24,095 nt of DNA. Origin: JADJNW01 sp964549655. GTDB taxonomy: Bacteria; Bacteroidota; Bacteroidia; Chitinophagales; Saprospiraceae. Shown one piece after another: positions 13,620-22,300 of the stretch. The DNA lies in NCBI GenBank assembly GCA_964549655.1, contig CAZJXN010000083.1, positions 1 to 24,095 of the forward strand, given 5' to 3'. Below the pieces are notes generated by a model. That model worked only from the letters and a program-made list of their open reading frames with translations. It was not told where the DNA came from and did no database searches. The stretch's first letter is position 1. Each line of letters starts with the position of its first letter. The position numbers and the translations under genes were made by a program.

Positions 13620-15143
13620 TTAAACCTCCAACTCCGTTTCAGGAATATAATTCGGATCATTATAATGGTCTTCGCCTTCCCAACGCGCCACGACTGCCGT
13701 TGCCAAGCAATTTCCAATCACATTTACTGCCGTGCGCGCCATATCCATGAGTTCGTCAATGCCGATAATGACAAAAATGGGCCAATCTTCTAGTCCCAAA
13801 TAGGAATAATTCGTCACGGTAGCCGACAAAATCACCAGCGATGCTCTCGGAACACCCGCCACCCCTTTACTCGTCAACATCAATGTGAAAACTATCAATA
13901 ATTGATTCCCAAACGACAATTGTACGCCACATGCTTGCGCCACAAAAATCGTCGCCAGCGAAAGATATAAAGTCGTTCCATCCAAATTAAAACTATAACC
14001 CGTCGGCATTACAAACGCAACAATTTTACGCGGCACGCCCAATTCTTCCATCGCTTTCATCGCTTTCGGAAGGGCAGATTCAGAACTCGTCGTCGCAAAT
14101 GCCAGCGTAACCGGCTCGGCAATGGCTTTTATAAATCTTCTTATCGGCAAGCGAATAAACAGTGCTATTGGCACAAAAACCAGTAAAATAAACACAATCA
14201 GCGCCCCATATAAGGTTCCCAGCAACATCGCCAGATTCACCAACACACCAAAACCTTTCTCACTAATCGTATACGCAATCGCCGCGCCTACCGCAAACGG
14301 CGCAAAATACATAATCACTTGTGTGAATTTAAACATCACTTCCGACAAGCTCTCCGCAAAATTGAGCATCCGTCGCTTCTGATTTTCTCGCGTCACCAGC
14401 GCCAAACCGATGGCAAATAAAATGCTAAACACCACGATTTGCAACACATCGCCATTGTAAACCGACTTTGCAATATTCTCCGGAAAAATGTGCATTACAA
14501 TCTCTTCCCAATTCTGTCGAACGGGCGGCGGCGTCTGCGTCAAGGACTCCCCACCGCGTGTCAATTCATAAGTACCTCTACTTTCATCCAACCGCAATTG
14601 CAGAGTAGAATCACTCAGTGCGACATCCACCGGCGGCTTGCGCTCATCGCGCGGAATGCCCCAGCCCGCTTGGGTAAGATTGATCGCGCCTAAGCCAATA
14701 AATAGGGCAATTGTCGTTACAATTTCAAAATATAACAGTGCCTTCCAGCCCATGCGCCCCACCTGCTTCAAGTTAGAATGCCCGGCGATACCAACCACGA
14801 GTGTACCAAAAAGCAGCGGACCAATAATCGTTTTAATCAATCGGATAAAAATGCGGCTCACAATATTGAGGTGCTCCGCAATCCACGGAAAATCGTAGCC
14901 AAACTCCGTCCCAATCACCATACTAATCAAAATCCAAGTAGTCAGGCTATTTTTAAGCCAGCCGTAATAGCATAAAAAGCCGATGGCAATCCAGCGCACG
15001 GTAGCCGTCAGCTCATCAGGCATCGCCACCCAATTGTTGGCATCCAAAATAGTGAGAATCGCCGCAATACCAGTAACGGCGAGCAGCGGAAGAATAATTC
15101 GACCAGTTTTAGAAGCGGGAGTTGGTGTTTCGTCTAACATCAT
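13620..15143 (-). CDS. Dicarboxylate/amino acid:cation symporter (DAACS, GltP-like)
   Basis: This 507-residue inner-membrane transporter has many hydrophobic segments from residue 15 onward. Family signatures are all present: the HP1 serine loop (ATTSSESALP, 350-359), the TM7 motif (NLDGT, 386-390), the HP2 loop (TSKGVAGVPRAS, 424-435) and the TM8 substrate-binding helix (DMARTAVNVIGN, 467-478). Arg470, aligned with GltPh Arg397, suggests an acidic amino acid or dicarboxylate substrate. The residue aligned with the Na-site Asp405 of GltPh is Asn478, so the coupling ion is uncertain. An insert of roughly 60 polar residues (about 158-220) sits in the loop that is extracytoplasmic in GltPh and makes the protein longer than the usual 410-440. 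The start is the first of two adjacent ATGs. Confidence 0.88.
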   Translation of the reverse strand: MMLDETPTPASKTGRIILPLLAVTGIAAILTILDANNWVAMPDELTATVRWIAIGFLCYYGWLKNSLTTWILISMVIGTEFGYDFPWIAEHLNIVSRIFIRLIKTIIGPLLFGTLVVGIAGHSNLKQVGRMGWKALLYFEIVTTIALFIGLGAINLTQAGWGIPRDERKPPVDVALSDSTLQLRLDESRGTYELTRGGESLTQTPPPVRQNWEEIVMHIFPENIAKSVYNGDVLQIVVFSILFAIGLALVTRENQKRRMLNFAESLSEVMFKFTQVIMYFAPFAVGAAIAYTISEKGFGVLVNLAMLLGTLYGALIVFILLVFVPIALFIRLPIRRFIKAIAEPVTLAFATTSSESALPKAMKAMEELGVPRKIVAFVMPTGYSFNLDGTTLYLSLATIFVAQACGVQLSFGNQLLIVFTLMLTSKGVAGVPRASLVILSATVTNYSYLGLEDWPIFVIIGIDELMDMARTAVNVIGNCLATAVVARWEGEDHYNDPNYIPETELEV

Positions 15144-15165
15144 TTTGGTTAAAATTTCGATTGCC

Positions 15166-15173
15166 CAAAACTA
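15166..15173 (-). promoter_or_regulatory. Candidate -7 box TAGTTTTG for the symporter gene
   Basis: The minus strand reads TAGTTTTG, an exact TAnnTTTG match 22 bp upstream of ATG 15143. A -33 TTTG at the right distance is not evident. Confidence 0.35.
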
Positions 15174-15627
15174 AGAAAAGAATGGAAAGTTTTATATTTC
15201 TATTTGTGCGTTTGCTGCTTTTTGTTGATTGAACCCGCAAATTCATCGCGCAACCCTTGCTTTTTATCCATTTTATCGCTACATTGCAAATAAGCCGACT
15301 GCATTTAAATGACGGTACCGCCCCTCAAAAAATAATTTTTTTTCACATCCAAATGAAATTTAAATTTTTAATATGCGTTTTAAATCTACTTGTTTAGAAA
15401 ATCTCATCCACGGTTAGTATAGGAATGGCGTTATAAACGACTTTTAAGATAGCATTTTTGTATAAATAATCGAAAGTAGAAAATCGGAAAATGAATAATC
15501 ATTATCATGGTAAAGGATAATAGTGTCCAACTATTATTTTCTAATATAAAAATTGGCATTTACAAACTGCCGATAGTCATGCGTTTCATTTTTCATTCAT
15601 TTTTTCATTACACAAAATCCATGCCTT
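15174..15627. other. Gene-free spacer between symporter and hibernation factor genes
   Basis: This 450-bp AT-rich stretch shows no convincing ORF, RNA gene or long repeat. The short frame at 15353-15397 would encode only 14 residues and has no support. The spacer presumably holds the promoter of the hibernation-factor gene, but no good TAnnTTTG box was identified for it. Confidence 0.5.
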
Positions 15628-15909
15628 ATGAACATCCGAGTGTATGCGCCGAGTCAGGTTTCCAATCAATTACAAGAAGTAGTAAATGATTGTATTGATA
15701 ACCTGAAGACATTTTTTAGTAGAATCAAAACGGCTGAAGTTTTTATAACGGAAGCAGAAGACAATCGCGTAGAGATTAAATTGTACCTCATGCGCCGCGT
15801 GTTGTACACCACCGACCATGCCGATAAATTAGAAAAAGCATTGGAAAATGCTGCCGAAAAAATGCGTAAATTGTTGATAACCTATCAGAAAGAAGTAGCT
15901 ATTTTTTAG
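15628..15909 (+). CDS. Short HPF/RaiA-type ribosome hibernation factor, paralogue 1
   Basis: This 93-residue protein has the HPF/YfiA fold pattern: beta strand (MNIRVYAPSQVSN), helix (LQEVVNDCIDNLKTFFSRI), strands (AEVFITEAED, VEIKLYLMRRVLY) and a C-terminal helix (DKLEKALENAAEKMRKLLITY). Family members bind the 30S mRNA/tRNA channel and either dimerise or inactivate 70S ribosomes in stress or stationary phase. It is the short type, lacking the C-terminal dimerisation domain. ATG 15628 fits the family start. A paralogue begins 101 bp downstream on the same strand, and the two align over nearly the full length. Confidence 0.83.
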   Translation: MNIRVYAPSQVSNQLQEVVNDCIDNLKTFFSRIKTAEVFITEAEDNRVEIKLYLMRRVLYTTDHADKLEKALENAAEKMRKLLITYQKEVAIF

Positions 15910-15950
15910 AATGTAAAATTTTTAACACTTTTTGAGTGCAGAATGAATCG

Positions 15951-16009
15951 AGCGTTTGTTCTATTTGGATACAAATTATTTTGCACATTATAAACAAAAA
16001 ACGAACGCT
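15951..16009 (+). promoter_or_regulatory. Inverted repeat and possible promoter before the second hibernation factor
   Basis: AGCGTTTGTT (15951-15960) can pair with AACGAACGCT (16000-16009), nine Watson-Crick pairs plus one G-U, ending one base before ATG 16011. Between them TTTG (15955-15958) and TTATTTTG (15976-15983) resemble -33/-7 elements with one mismatch. If the promoter is real, the left arm is not transcribed from it and the repeat would act only as DNA or in read-through transcripts. Confidence 0.35.
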
Positions 16010-16010
16010 T

Positions 16011-16319
16011 ATGACGATTCAAGTAAATGCACCTTTTCAGGTGAGCGATAGCCTACGGGCGCTGATAGATGAAAAAGTAAATAAACTAATGACTTATTAC
16101 GAACGCATCGAAAGTGCCGAGGTGTTTTTTCGGGATGAAGACCACAATACGCACGCTACGTCTCTGGCAAATACGGCTGAAATCAAATTAATCGTGCCGG
16201 GTCATATTCTTTATGCAGATGAAACATCCGAGTCTTTTGAAAAATCATTATCGGCTGCCACGGAGAAGATGCGAAAACAGTTAATTAAGCACAAGGAATT
16301 GTCTACGTCGCATTTATAG
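16011..16319 (+). CDS. Short HPF/RaiA-type ribosome hibernation factor, paralogue 2
   Basis: This 102-residue protein starts MTIQVNAPFQVSDSLRALI and continues YYERIESAEVFFRDED, AEIKLIVPGHILYADE and EKSLSAATEKMRKQLIKH, the same order of elements as the gene just upstream. The start at 16011 is preferred to ATG 15936, which would add 25 residues (IWIQIILHIINKK and so on) translated from spacer and absent from the family. It has about nine more residues than paralogue 1 around DHNTHATSLANT. The pair probably arose by tandem duplication; separate roles, such as different ribosome states, are speculative. Confidence 0.83.
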   Translation: MTIQVNAPFQVSDSLRALIDEKVNKLMTYYERIESAEVFFRDEDHNTHATSLANTAEIKLIVPGHILYADETSESFEKSLSAATEKMRKQLIKHKELSTSHL

Positions 16320-16324
16320 TGTGT

Positions 16325-16359
16325 AAGACGTGTCAGGTTTTAAAAACCTGACACGTCTT
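16325..16359. terminator. Perfect 17-bp palindrome between convergent genes, likely bidirectional terminator
   Basis: AAGACGTGTCAGGTTTT (16325-16341) is perfectly complementary to 16343-16359 with a one-base centre; in RNA the central AT bases would form the loop. It starts six bases after the second hibernation-factor stop codon and ends three bases before the lipoprotein stop codon. The arms end with short T-runs on each strand. The GTGTCAGGTTTT-type palindrome is a common intergenic form in Bacteroidota as far as I recall. Confidence 0.75.
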
Positions 16360-16361
16360 CA

Positions 16362-17498
16362 TTAAAATTTTACAATTGAATAAATCGCTTGATGCGGCCG
16401 CTTGGTCACCATTTTTCCATTTACTTTTACTTGGCTATCTTTACGATCTTCATCAAAAATAATAAATAACGTCCGGTCATCCAATAATGTAATCCCTTCC
16501 GCTTTATTTAAAAAATATAATTGTTTCCCTTTATTCATAACTGGTATCGGTGCTTCGCCTTTTGCTAATTTTGACAATGGTAATATCCACAAACTGCTTG
16601 CCAACGCTTTCGTTTTTTCATCGCCGAGTTCTTCATAGGAAGTCATTACAATTAAACTATTACTTTTTGCATGATAAGTCAAATCGGAAATGCCCATTTT
16701 CTGACCATTCACCACCGGCTGATATTCATATATTTTTTTGAAAGTCGGACTGACTTTAATTCCGTTTTTAGAATCGGTGTACGTCGTCTCCAAGAGCGTA
16801 AAAGCATATTCAAATTTTTGATAACTCTCCCCTATCTCGCGCACGCCAAAAATCAAGCGATTGCCAGGCAACACCGCCAAGGCTTCAATTTTGAAATACG
16901 GCGCACCTTGTGGGAACTGACTGGTTATCAATGTCTTCTGAATGGAGCTGCGCAAATCCATCGAACTAAGCACGTTACTTCTCGCCGTACCTGCTACGTA
17001 TTCCACGTCTGAAAAATCTGCTGCGCGCCAAGCCAACAGCGAATTATAGCCATCCCAATCTGCCACTTTTCCCTTGATACGGTCAAACGCCGTCGTCGCA
17101 AAAAACACACTGTCATTCTGACTTTTCGCAAACGCTTCTATTTTTTGCACTTCCTGAAAAGCGATATTCGTAATATAACTTATCTGATTATTGGCAATCG
17201 CGCCGTTCTTTATCGCTGCAATCGGCACCGAAAACACAGGCGACAACTCCTTCCCCGGCACAGGTTTATCAATAGCAATCAACAAGTTATCGCCTATTTT
17301 CATCACCGCCGAAGCCTCGCTGTACACATAATTGACAGAGTCTGCCTTCAAGCCGCTGATGTACGCATCCAGCAAACCAGTGTTGGTGACGGTAGCTTCA
17401 ACAGAAGTGGCAGCTTCAAAATTGAGGAGTTGGGTGGTTTTACAACTGAACAGCAACAAGGCTATTATTAAGGTAAAAATATTTTTTAAACAATTCAT
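16362..17498 (-). CDS. Putative beta-propeller lipoprotein, DUF3616-like
   Basis: This 378-residue protein has a lipoprotein signal (MNCLKNIFTLIIALLLFSC; lipid-anchored Cys19), so it should sit in an outer or inner membrane facing the periplasm. The body shows at least three similar blade-like repeats: KIEAFAKSQNDSVFFATT, KIEALAVLPGNRLIFGVRE and KAEGITLLDDRTLFIIFDED, with a related GISDLTYHAKSNSLIVMTSY. This is typical of beta-propellers of the DUF3616/phytase-like-esterase type, but I cannot assign an activity. ATG 17498 is preferred to the TTG two codons earlier. A strong Bacteroidota promoter lies 63 bp upstream. It converges on the hibernation-factor genes and shares their terminator palindrome. 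Confidence 0.75.
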   Translation of the reverse strand: MNCLKNIFTLIIALLLFSCKTTQLLNFEAATSVEATVTNTGLLDAYISGLKADSVNYVYSEASAVMKIGDNLLIAIDKPVPGKELSPVFSVPIAAIKNGAIANNQISYITNIAFQEVQKIEAFAKSQNDSVFFATTAFDRIKGKVADWDGYNSLLAWRAADFSDVEYVAGTARSNVLSSMDLRSSIQKTLITSQFPQGAPYFKIEALAVLPGNRLIFGVREIGESYQKFEYAFTLLETTYTDSKNGIKVSPTFKKIYEYQPVVNGQKMGISDLTYHAKSNSLIVMTSYEELGDEKTKALASSLWILPLSKLAKGEAPIPVMNKGKQLYFLNKAEGITLLDDRTLFIIFDEDRKDSQVKVNGKMVTKRPHQAIYSIVKF

Positions 17499-17560
17499 AT
17501 CCAATATATTATAACATTTATAGTTAATTTACCAAAAAGCATAGAATGTGCTAATTGTTA

Positions 17561-17590
17561 CAAAGGTAAAATGGCAATGGTAAAATCAAA
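17561..17590 (-). promoter_or_regulatory. Promoter of the lipoprotein gene (TTTG-N18-TACCTTTG)
   Basis: The minus strand carries TTTG (17587-17590), 18 nt, then TACCTTTG (17561-17568). This is the best match in the window to the Bacteroidota TTTG/TAnnTTTG promoter. The leader would be about 55 nt. Confidence 0.65.
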
Positions 17591-17642
17591 GCTATCTCAG
17601 TATAAATAATAAGCAGAATGCTAAAATAAAGATCGGCTAAAA

Positions 17643-17675
17643 TAAAAAAATCCCGACCTCTCTCTAAAGCCGGGA
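17643..17675 (-). terminator. Rho-independent terminator downstream of gltD
   Basis: On the minus strand TCCCGGC pairs with GTCGGGA (17669-17675 with 17651-17657; six Watson-Crick pairs and one G-U) around an 11-nt loop. A run of seven T (17644-17650) and a further AT-rich stretch follow immediately. It lies about 115 bp after the gltD stop codon. Confidence 0.7.
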
Positions 17676-17716
17676 CTACTTTCATACTAATTCAATTATG
17701 AAAAAACTCGATAGTT

Positions 17717-17767
17717 AATTTGCTGATATGCCAATTTGCTGATGTGCTAATACTCTGCTGATATTCC
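17717..17767. repeat. Three imperfect tandem repeats TTTGCTGAT
   Basis: AATTTGCTGATATGCC (17717-17732) and AATTTGCTGATGTGCT (17733-17748) are adjacent 16-bp units. A looser third unit (17749-17767) contains CTGCTGATATTCC. The block lies between the gltD stop and its terminator. Confidence 0.65.
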
Positions 17768-17790
17768 CGCTTCCGACCTCCGATTTCGTT

Positions 17791-19251
17791 CTAGGCCAAC
17801 ATCAACTCAGAATTTGCTTTGCCCTCCAATTGTGTTTCGCCCATCAGATAAATATCCATCGCTCGTGCTGCTTCGCGTCCTTCCGAGATTGCCCACACCA
17901 CCAGCGATTGTCCTCGGCGCATATCGCCTGCTACAAAAACTTTATCGAGGTTCGTTCTATAATTGGAATCCTTTACATTTCCACGTTCGTTGAGCGAGAC
18001 ACCCAATTGTTGTAATAAGCCTTCGTATTTCGGGTGGGCATAACCGATGGCGATGAATGCCAAGTCGCACGGAATTTCTTTGATGAAGTCGGGTTGTTCT
18101 TGAAAACTATATTTTCCGGTTTCGTCGCTGCGCCAATCCAAAGTTACGATTTGTAGCGACTTTACCAAATTATTTTTATCACCCAAGAAAGATTTTGTCA
18201 AAATAGCCCACTCGCGCTGGCAACCTTCTTGGTGCGAGGACGATTCGGTGTAAATCAAGGGCACATTGGGCCAGTCCGTCAGCTCTGCTTTGGAGGACGG
18301 TTGAATGTGATATTGCAACTGCGTAATGGAAGCCGCGCCCTGCCGATTGGCATTGCCGACACAATCCGAACCCGTATCGCCGCCGCCGATAACGACCACG
18401 TGTTTGCCTTTGGCATTAATGGAATCTTTTTCTGGAATGACGTCGCCCGCCACGCGCCGATTGCACTGCTCCAAATAATCCATCGCATAATGTACACCTT
18501 TCAAATTTTTGCCTGGAATGGTCAAATCGCGCGGCACAATCGAGCCACCCGCCAACAACACCGCATCAAACTCCTGCAAAATGTGCTGCGCATCAATATT
18601 GCCGCCTACTTCCACACTAGTTTTAAATCGAATTCCTTCTGCTTGCATCAGCGCTATCCGCCGTTCTAATACCCATTTTTCGAGTTTAAAATCAGGAATG
18701 CCATAGCGTAATAAACCGCCTAATCGGTCACTTTTTTCAAACACCGTCACCAAATGTCCGGCTTTATTCAATTGCGCAGCGGCTGCCAATCCACCCGGAC
18801 CGGAGCCAACAATTGCCACTTTCTTCCCCGTGCGCAACACCGGCGGCTGCGGACGCACGTACCCGCGCTCGAACGCTACTTCGATAATCGCTTTTTCAAT
18901 ATGCTCGATGGCGACCGGCGGCTGATTGATGCCCAACACACAAGCGGACTCGCAAGGTGCGGGGCAAATGCGTCCGGTGAATTCTGGAAAATTATTCGTG
19001 CTATTCAAAATCTCATACGCCCGTAACCAATCTTCATCATACACCGCTTCATTAAATTCTGGAATGATATTGCCCAACGGACAGCCATTATGACAAAATG
19101 GCACGCCACAATCCATACAGCGCGTGGCTTGTTGCACGGTTTTGCGCTCGCTGAAATCTTCGTATATTTCTTTGTAATCTTTCACGCGCTCTTGTGGCTT
19201 CCGCGATTTCGGAGTCTCCCGATTGTATTTTAAAAAACCTTTAGCGTCCAT
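17791..19251 (-). CDS. gltD: Glutamate synthase small subunit (NADPH)
   Basis: This 486-residue protein passes electrons from NAD(P)H through FAD and iron-sulfur clusters to GltB. The N-terminal cysteine motifs are intact: CMDCGVPFCHNGCPLGN (Cys45, 48, 53, 57) and CPAPCESACVLG (Cys96, 100, 104). FAD-binding GSGPGG lies at 149-154 with EKSDRLGGLLRYGIPDFKL after it, the NADPH motif GGGDTGSD at 289-296, and the C-terminal FAD contact VFVAGDMRRGQSLVVWAI. Length is normal. It follows gltB on the same strand after 70 bp, so gltBD is one operon, ending at the terminator near 17650. Confidence 0.96.
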   Translation of the reverse strand: MDAKGFLKYNRETPKSRKPQERVKDYKEIYEDFSERKTVQQATRCMDCGVPFCHNGCPLGNIIPEFNEAVYDEDWLRAYEILNSTNNFPEFTGRICPAPCESACVLGINQPPVAIEHIEKAIIEVAFERGYVRPQPPVLRTGKKVAIVGSGPGGLAAAAQLNKAGHLVTVFEKSDRLGGLLRYGIPDFKLEKWVLERRIALMQAEGIRFKTSVEVGGNIDAQHILQEFDAVLLAGGSIVPRDLTIPGKNLKGVHYAMDYLEQCNRRVAGDVIPEKDSINAKGKHVVVIGGGDTGSDCVGNANRQGAASITQLQYHIQPSSKAELTDWPNVPLIYTESSSHQEGCQREWAILTKSFLGDKNNLVKSLQIVTLDWRSDETGKYSFQEQPDFIKEIPCDLAFIAIGYAHPKYEGLLQQLGVSLNERGNVKDSNYRTNLDKVFVAGDMRRGQSLVVWAISEGREAARAMDIYLMGETQLEGKANSELMLA

Positions 19252-19261
19252 TTTTTTGTGT

Positions 19262-19297
19262 TAATGTGTTCTTGTGTTCTTGTGCGCACGTAACGTG
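19262..19297. repeat. Short repeats in the gltB-gltD spacer
   Basis: GTGTTCTT/TGTGTTCTTGTG units (19266-19284) run into the palindromes GTGCGCAC (19282-19289) and CACGTAACGTG (19287-19297). The spacer is only 70 bp, so these lie within the gltBD message. No known regulatory motif was recognised. Confidence 0.45.
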
Positions 19298-19321
19298 AAG
19301 ACATGAACATTTGAACACAAA

Positions 19322-22300
19322 TTACATAGAAGCAGTGACCAATACGTTAGAAGATTGCGCTACAACAATTCGGCTTTGCAGCACCGCTTTATAATCCTTT
19401 GGCATTACTTTTACAAAACTATGCTTTGCCTCTTCCCAGTTATTTAGTAAATGTAAAGCTCTTTTACTACTTGTATAACGAAAATGATTGCGCAACAAGG
19501 TGCGAAGTAATTCATAATCAGCCATTTCCATTCGGTCCAAATCTACCATTTCTCGGTTGACGCGCTTTTCAAATTTGCCACTGGCGTTATACACAAATGC
19601 TTCGCCGCCGCTCATACCTGCTGCAAAATTCTTGCCCGTTTCTCCTAAAATTACAACCAAACCTCCTGTCATATACTCGCAACCGTGGTCGCCGATGCCT
19701 TCTACCACTGCTGTTCCACCAGAATTGCGCACCGCAAAACGCTCGCCTGCCATGCCGCTGATATACGCCTCGCCGGAAGTCGCGCCGTACAACGCCACAT
19801 TGCCGATGATGATATTTTCACTTACTTCAAACTGCGCCTCGCGGTCCGGCACCACGATGAGTTTCGCACCCGATAAGCCTTTTCCAAAATAATCATTGGC
19901 TTCACCTTCAAGTGTAAATTGTAAACCACGCGCCGCAAATGCGCCAAAACTCTGCCCCGCCGAACCTCGGAAACGGAATTGAATCGTATCCTCCGGTAAA
20001 CCCTCGCCGCCGTAGCGTTTAGAAATTTCGTAAGATAACATCGTGCCGACAGCGCGGTCGGTATTGTAAATATCAAAAGTAGAACTGATGCCCTGCCCTT
20101 GCTCGAGCGCAGGTTCCGCCATATAAATCAGCTTTCTATCCAACACATTTTCAATGCCGTGCTGCTGCTCGATGAGTTTGTATAAGCCTACGCCTTCTTC
20201 TGCCGGTTGTTTGTATAAAATCGGCGTTAAATCCAAATCCTTATATTTCCAGTGTGGAATGTGAGTTTTCAAACGCAGCATTTCTACTTTGCCCACCATT
20301 TCATTGATGGTACGGTAGCCGAGGTCTGCCATGATTTCCCGCAAATCTTGCGCCAAGAAATGAAAGAAATTAATAACGTGTTCCACATCGCCGGTGAAGC
20401 GCTGGCGCAGTTCCGGGTCTTGCGTAGCGATGCCGACCGGACAAGTATTCAAGTGACATTTGCGCATCATGATACAACCTTCCACCACGAGTGCCGCCGT
20501 AGCGATACCCCATTCTTCCGCACCCAGCAAGGTTGCAATCGCCAAATCTCGTCCGGTGCGCACCTGCCCGTCTACCTGCACGGTGACACGGTCGCGGAGC
20601 TTATTTTTAACCAACGTCTGCTGCGTTTCCGCCAAACCCAATTCCCACGGCAGACCGGCGTGTCGGATGGAAGTGAGCGGCGAAGCACCCGTTCCACCAT
20701 CGTGTCCCGAAATCAGAATCGCATCCGCATGGGCTTTCGCAACGCCAGAAGCGATGATACCAACGCCTGCTTTCGACACTAATTTTACACTGACTCGCGC
20801 CTCTCGATTCGCATTTTTTAAATCAAAAATCAACTGCGCTAAGTCTTCAATCGAGTAAATATCGTGGTGCGGCGGTGGAGAAATCAAGCCAACACCTGGT
20901 GTAGAATGTCGTACTTTGCCAATCCATTCGTCCACTTTATGACCTGGCAACTGACCGCCTTCGCCGGGCTTGGCTCCTTGTGCCATCTTGATTTGCAACT
21001 CGTCGGCATTTGCCAAATAGTGACTCGTGACCCCAAAACGACCGGAAGCTACCTGCTTCACCGCTGAGCGTTCCCAATCGCCATTTTCCTTTTTTGCATA
21101 GCGCATTTCGTCTTCGCCGCCCTCGCCACTATTGCTTTTTCCGCCGATTCGATTCATTGCAATTGCCAAAGTCGAATGCGCTTCATGTGAAATCGAACCA
21201 AACGACATCGCGCCCGTAGCAAAGCGTTTTAGAATATTTTCAATCGGCTCGACCTCTTCAATCGGAATGCTATTGCCTTTTCTAAAAGTCAGCAAACCGC
21301 GCAGCGTCAGGGCTTTTTCGTCTTGCGCATTGATTAGTTTGGCGTATTTGCGATAAGCAGTCATATCGTTTTTACGGGTCGAATATTGCAATAAATGAAT
21401 CGTCTGCGGATTGAATAGATGCTCTTCGCCCTGTTGTTTCCATTGAAAAACGCCGCCCACATCGAGCTTAGGATTGGCAATGATTTTTTCTGGAAATGCC
21501 AACTGATGTCGTGTAATCACTTCTTTTGCAATATCGTCAAAACCAATGCCTTGTATACGAGAAATCGTGCCCGAGAAACATTCTTTTATAACCGATTTAT
21601 GAATGCCTAAAGCTTCAAAAATTTGCGCACCTTGATAAGATTGGAAGGTAGAAATGCCGATTTTGGACATGATTTTCAACAGTCCTTTCCCGATTGCTTT
21701 ATTGTAATAGGAAATCGCTTTTTCGATGGGCAAATCCGATTCAAAAAAATGTTTTTCCTGCAAATCCATAATTGTAGCGTACGCCATGTAGGGATTCACC
21801 GCGCTCGCGCCATAGCCCACCAACGTTGAAAAATGATGCGGCTCCCAAATATCGCCTGCTTCGATGACGATGGACGTGCGACCGCGCAAGCCTTCATTAA
21901 CCAAGTGGTGATGTACGGCACCGACCGCCAACAGCGACGGAATAGGCGCGAGATTCGCGTCAGCTAAACGGTCGGACAAAATCAAAATATTCACGCCATT
22001 GCGTACCTTGTCTTCGGCAGCCGCGCACACGTGTTGAATCGCCGCGTGTAGTCGCCCTTTCTGCTCATCAGGTTTAAATAGAATATCAATCGCGTCCGAC
22101 TTAAAATGTGGATGCTGAATATGTCGAATTTTTGCCAAATCTTCATTGGTCAATACTGGACTCGACAAGTGCATGAATCGCGCACGTTCTGGTGCTAAAT
22201 CCAACATATTTCCGGCTCCCCCCAACATTGCAAACAAGGACATCACTGAGCGCTCCCGAATCGGGTCAATCGGCGGATTAGTTACTTGCGCAAAAAGTTG

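Noticed and set aside
15353..15397. 14-residue frame MKFKFLICVLNLLV
   Set aside because: It looks like a signal-peptide stub but is too short and unsupported; such frames arise by chance in AT-rich DNA.
20252..20858. Long plus-strand frames opposite gltB
   Set aside because: These are shadow frames of gltB; none has its own start context or a family match.
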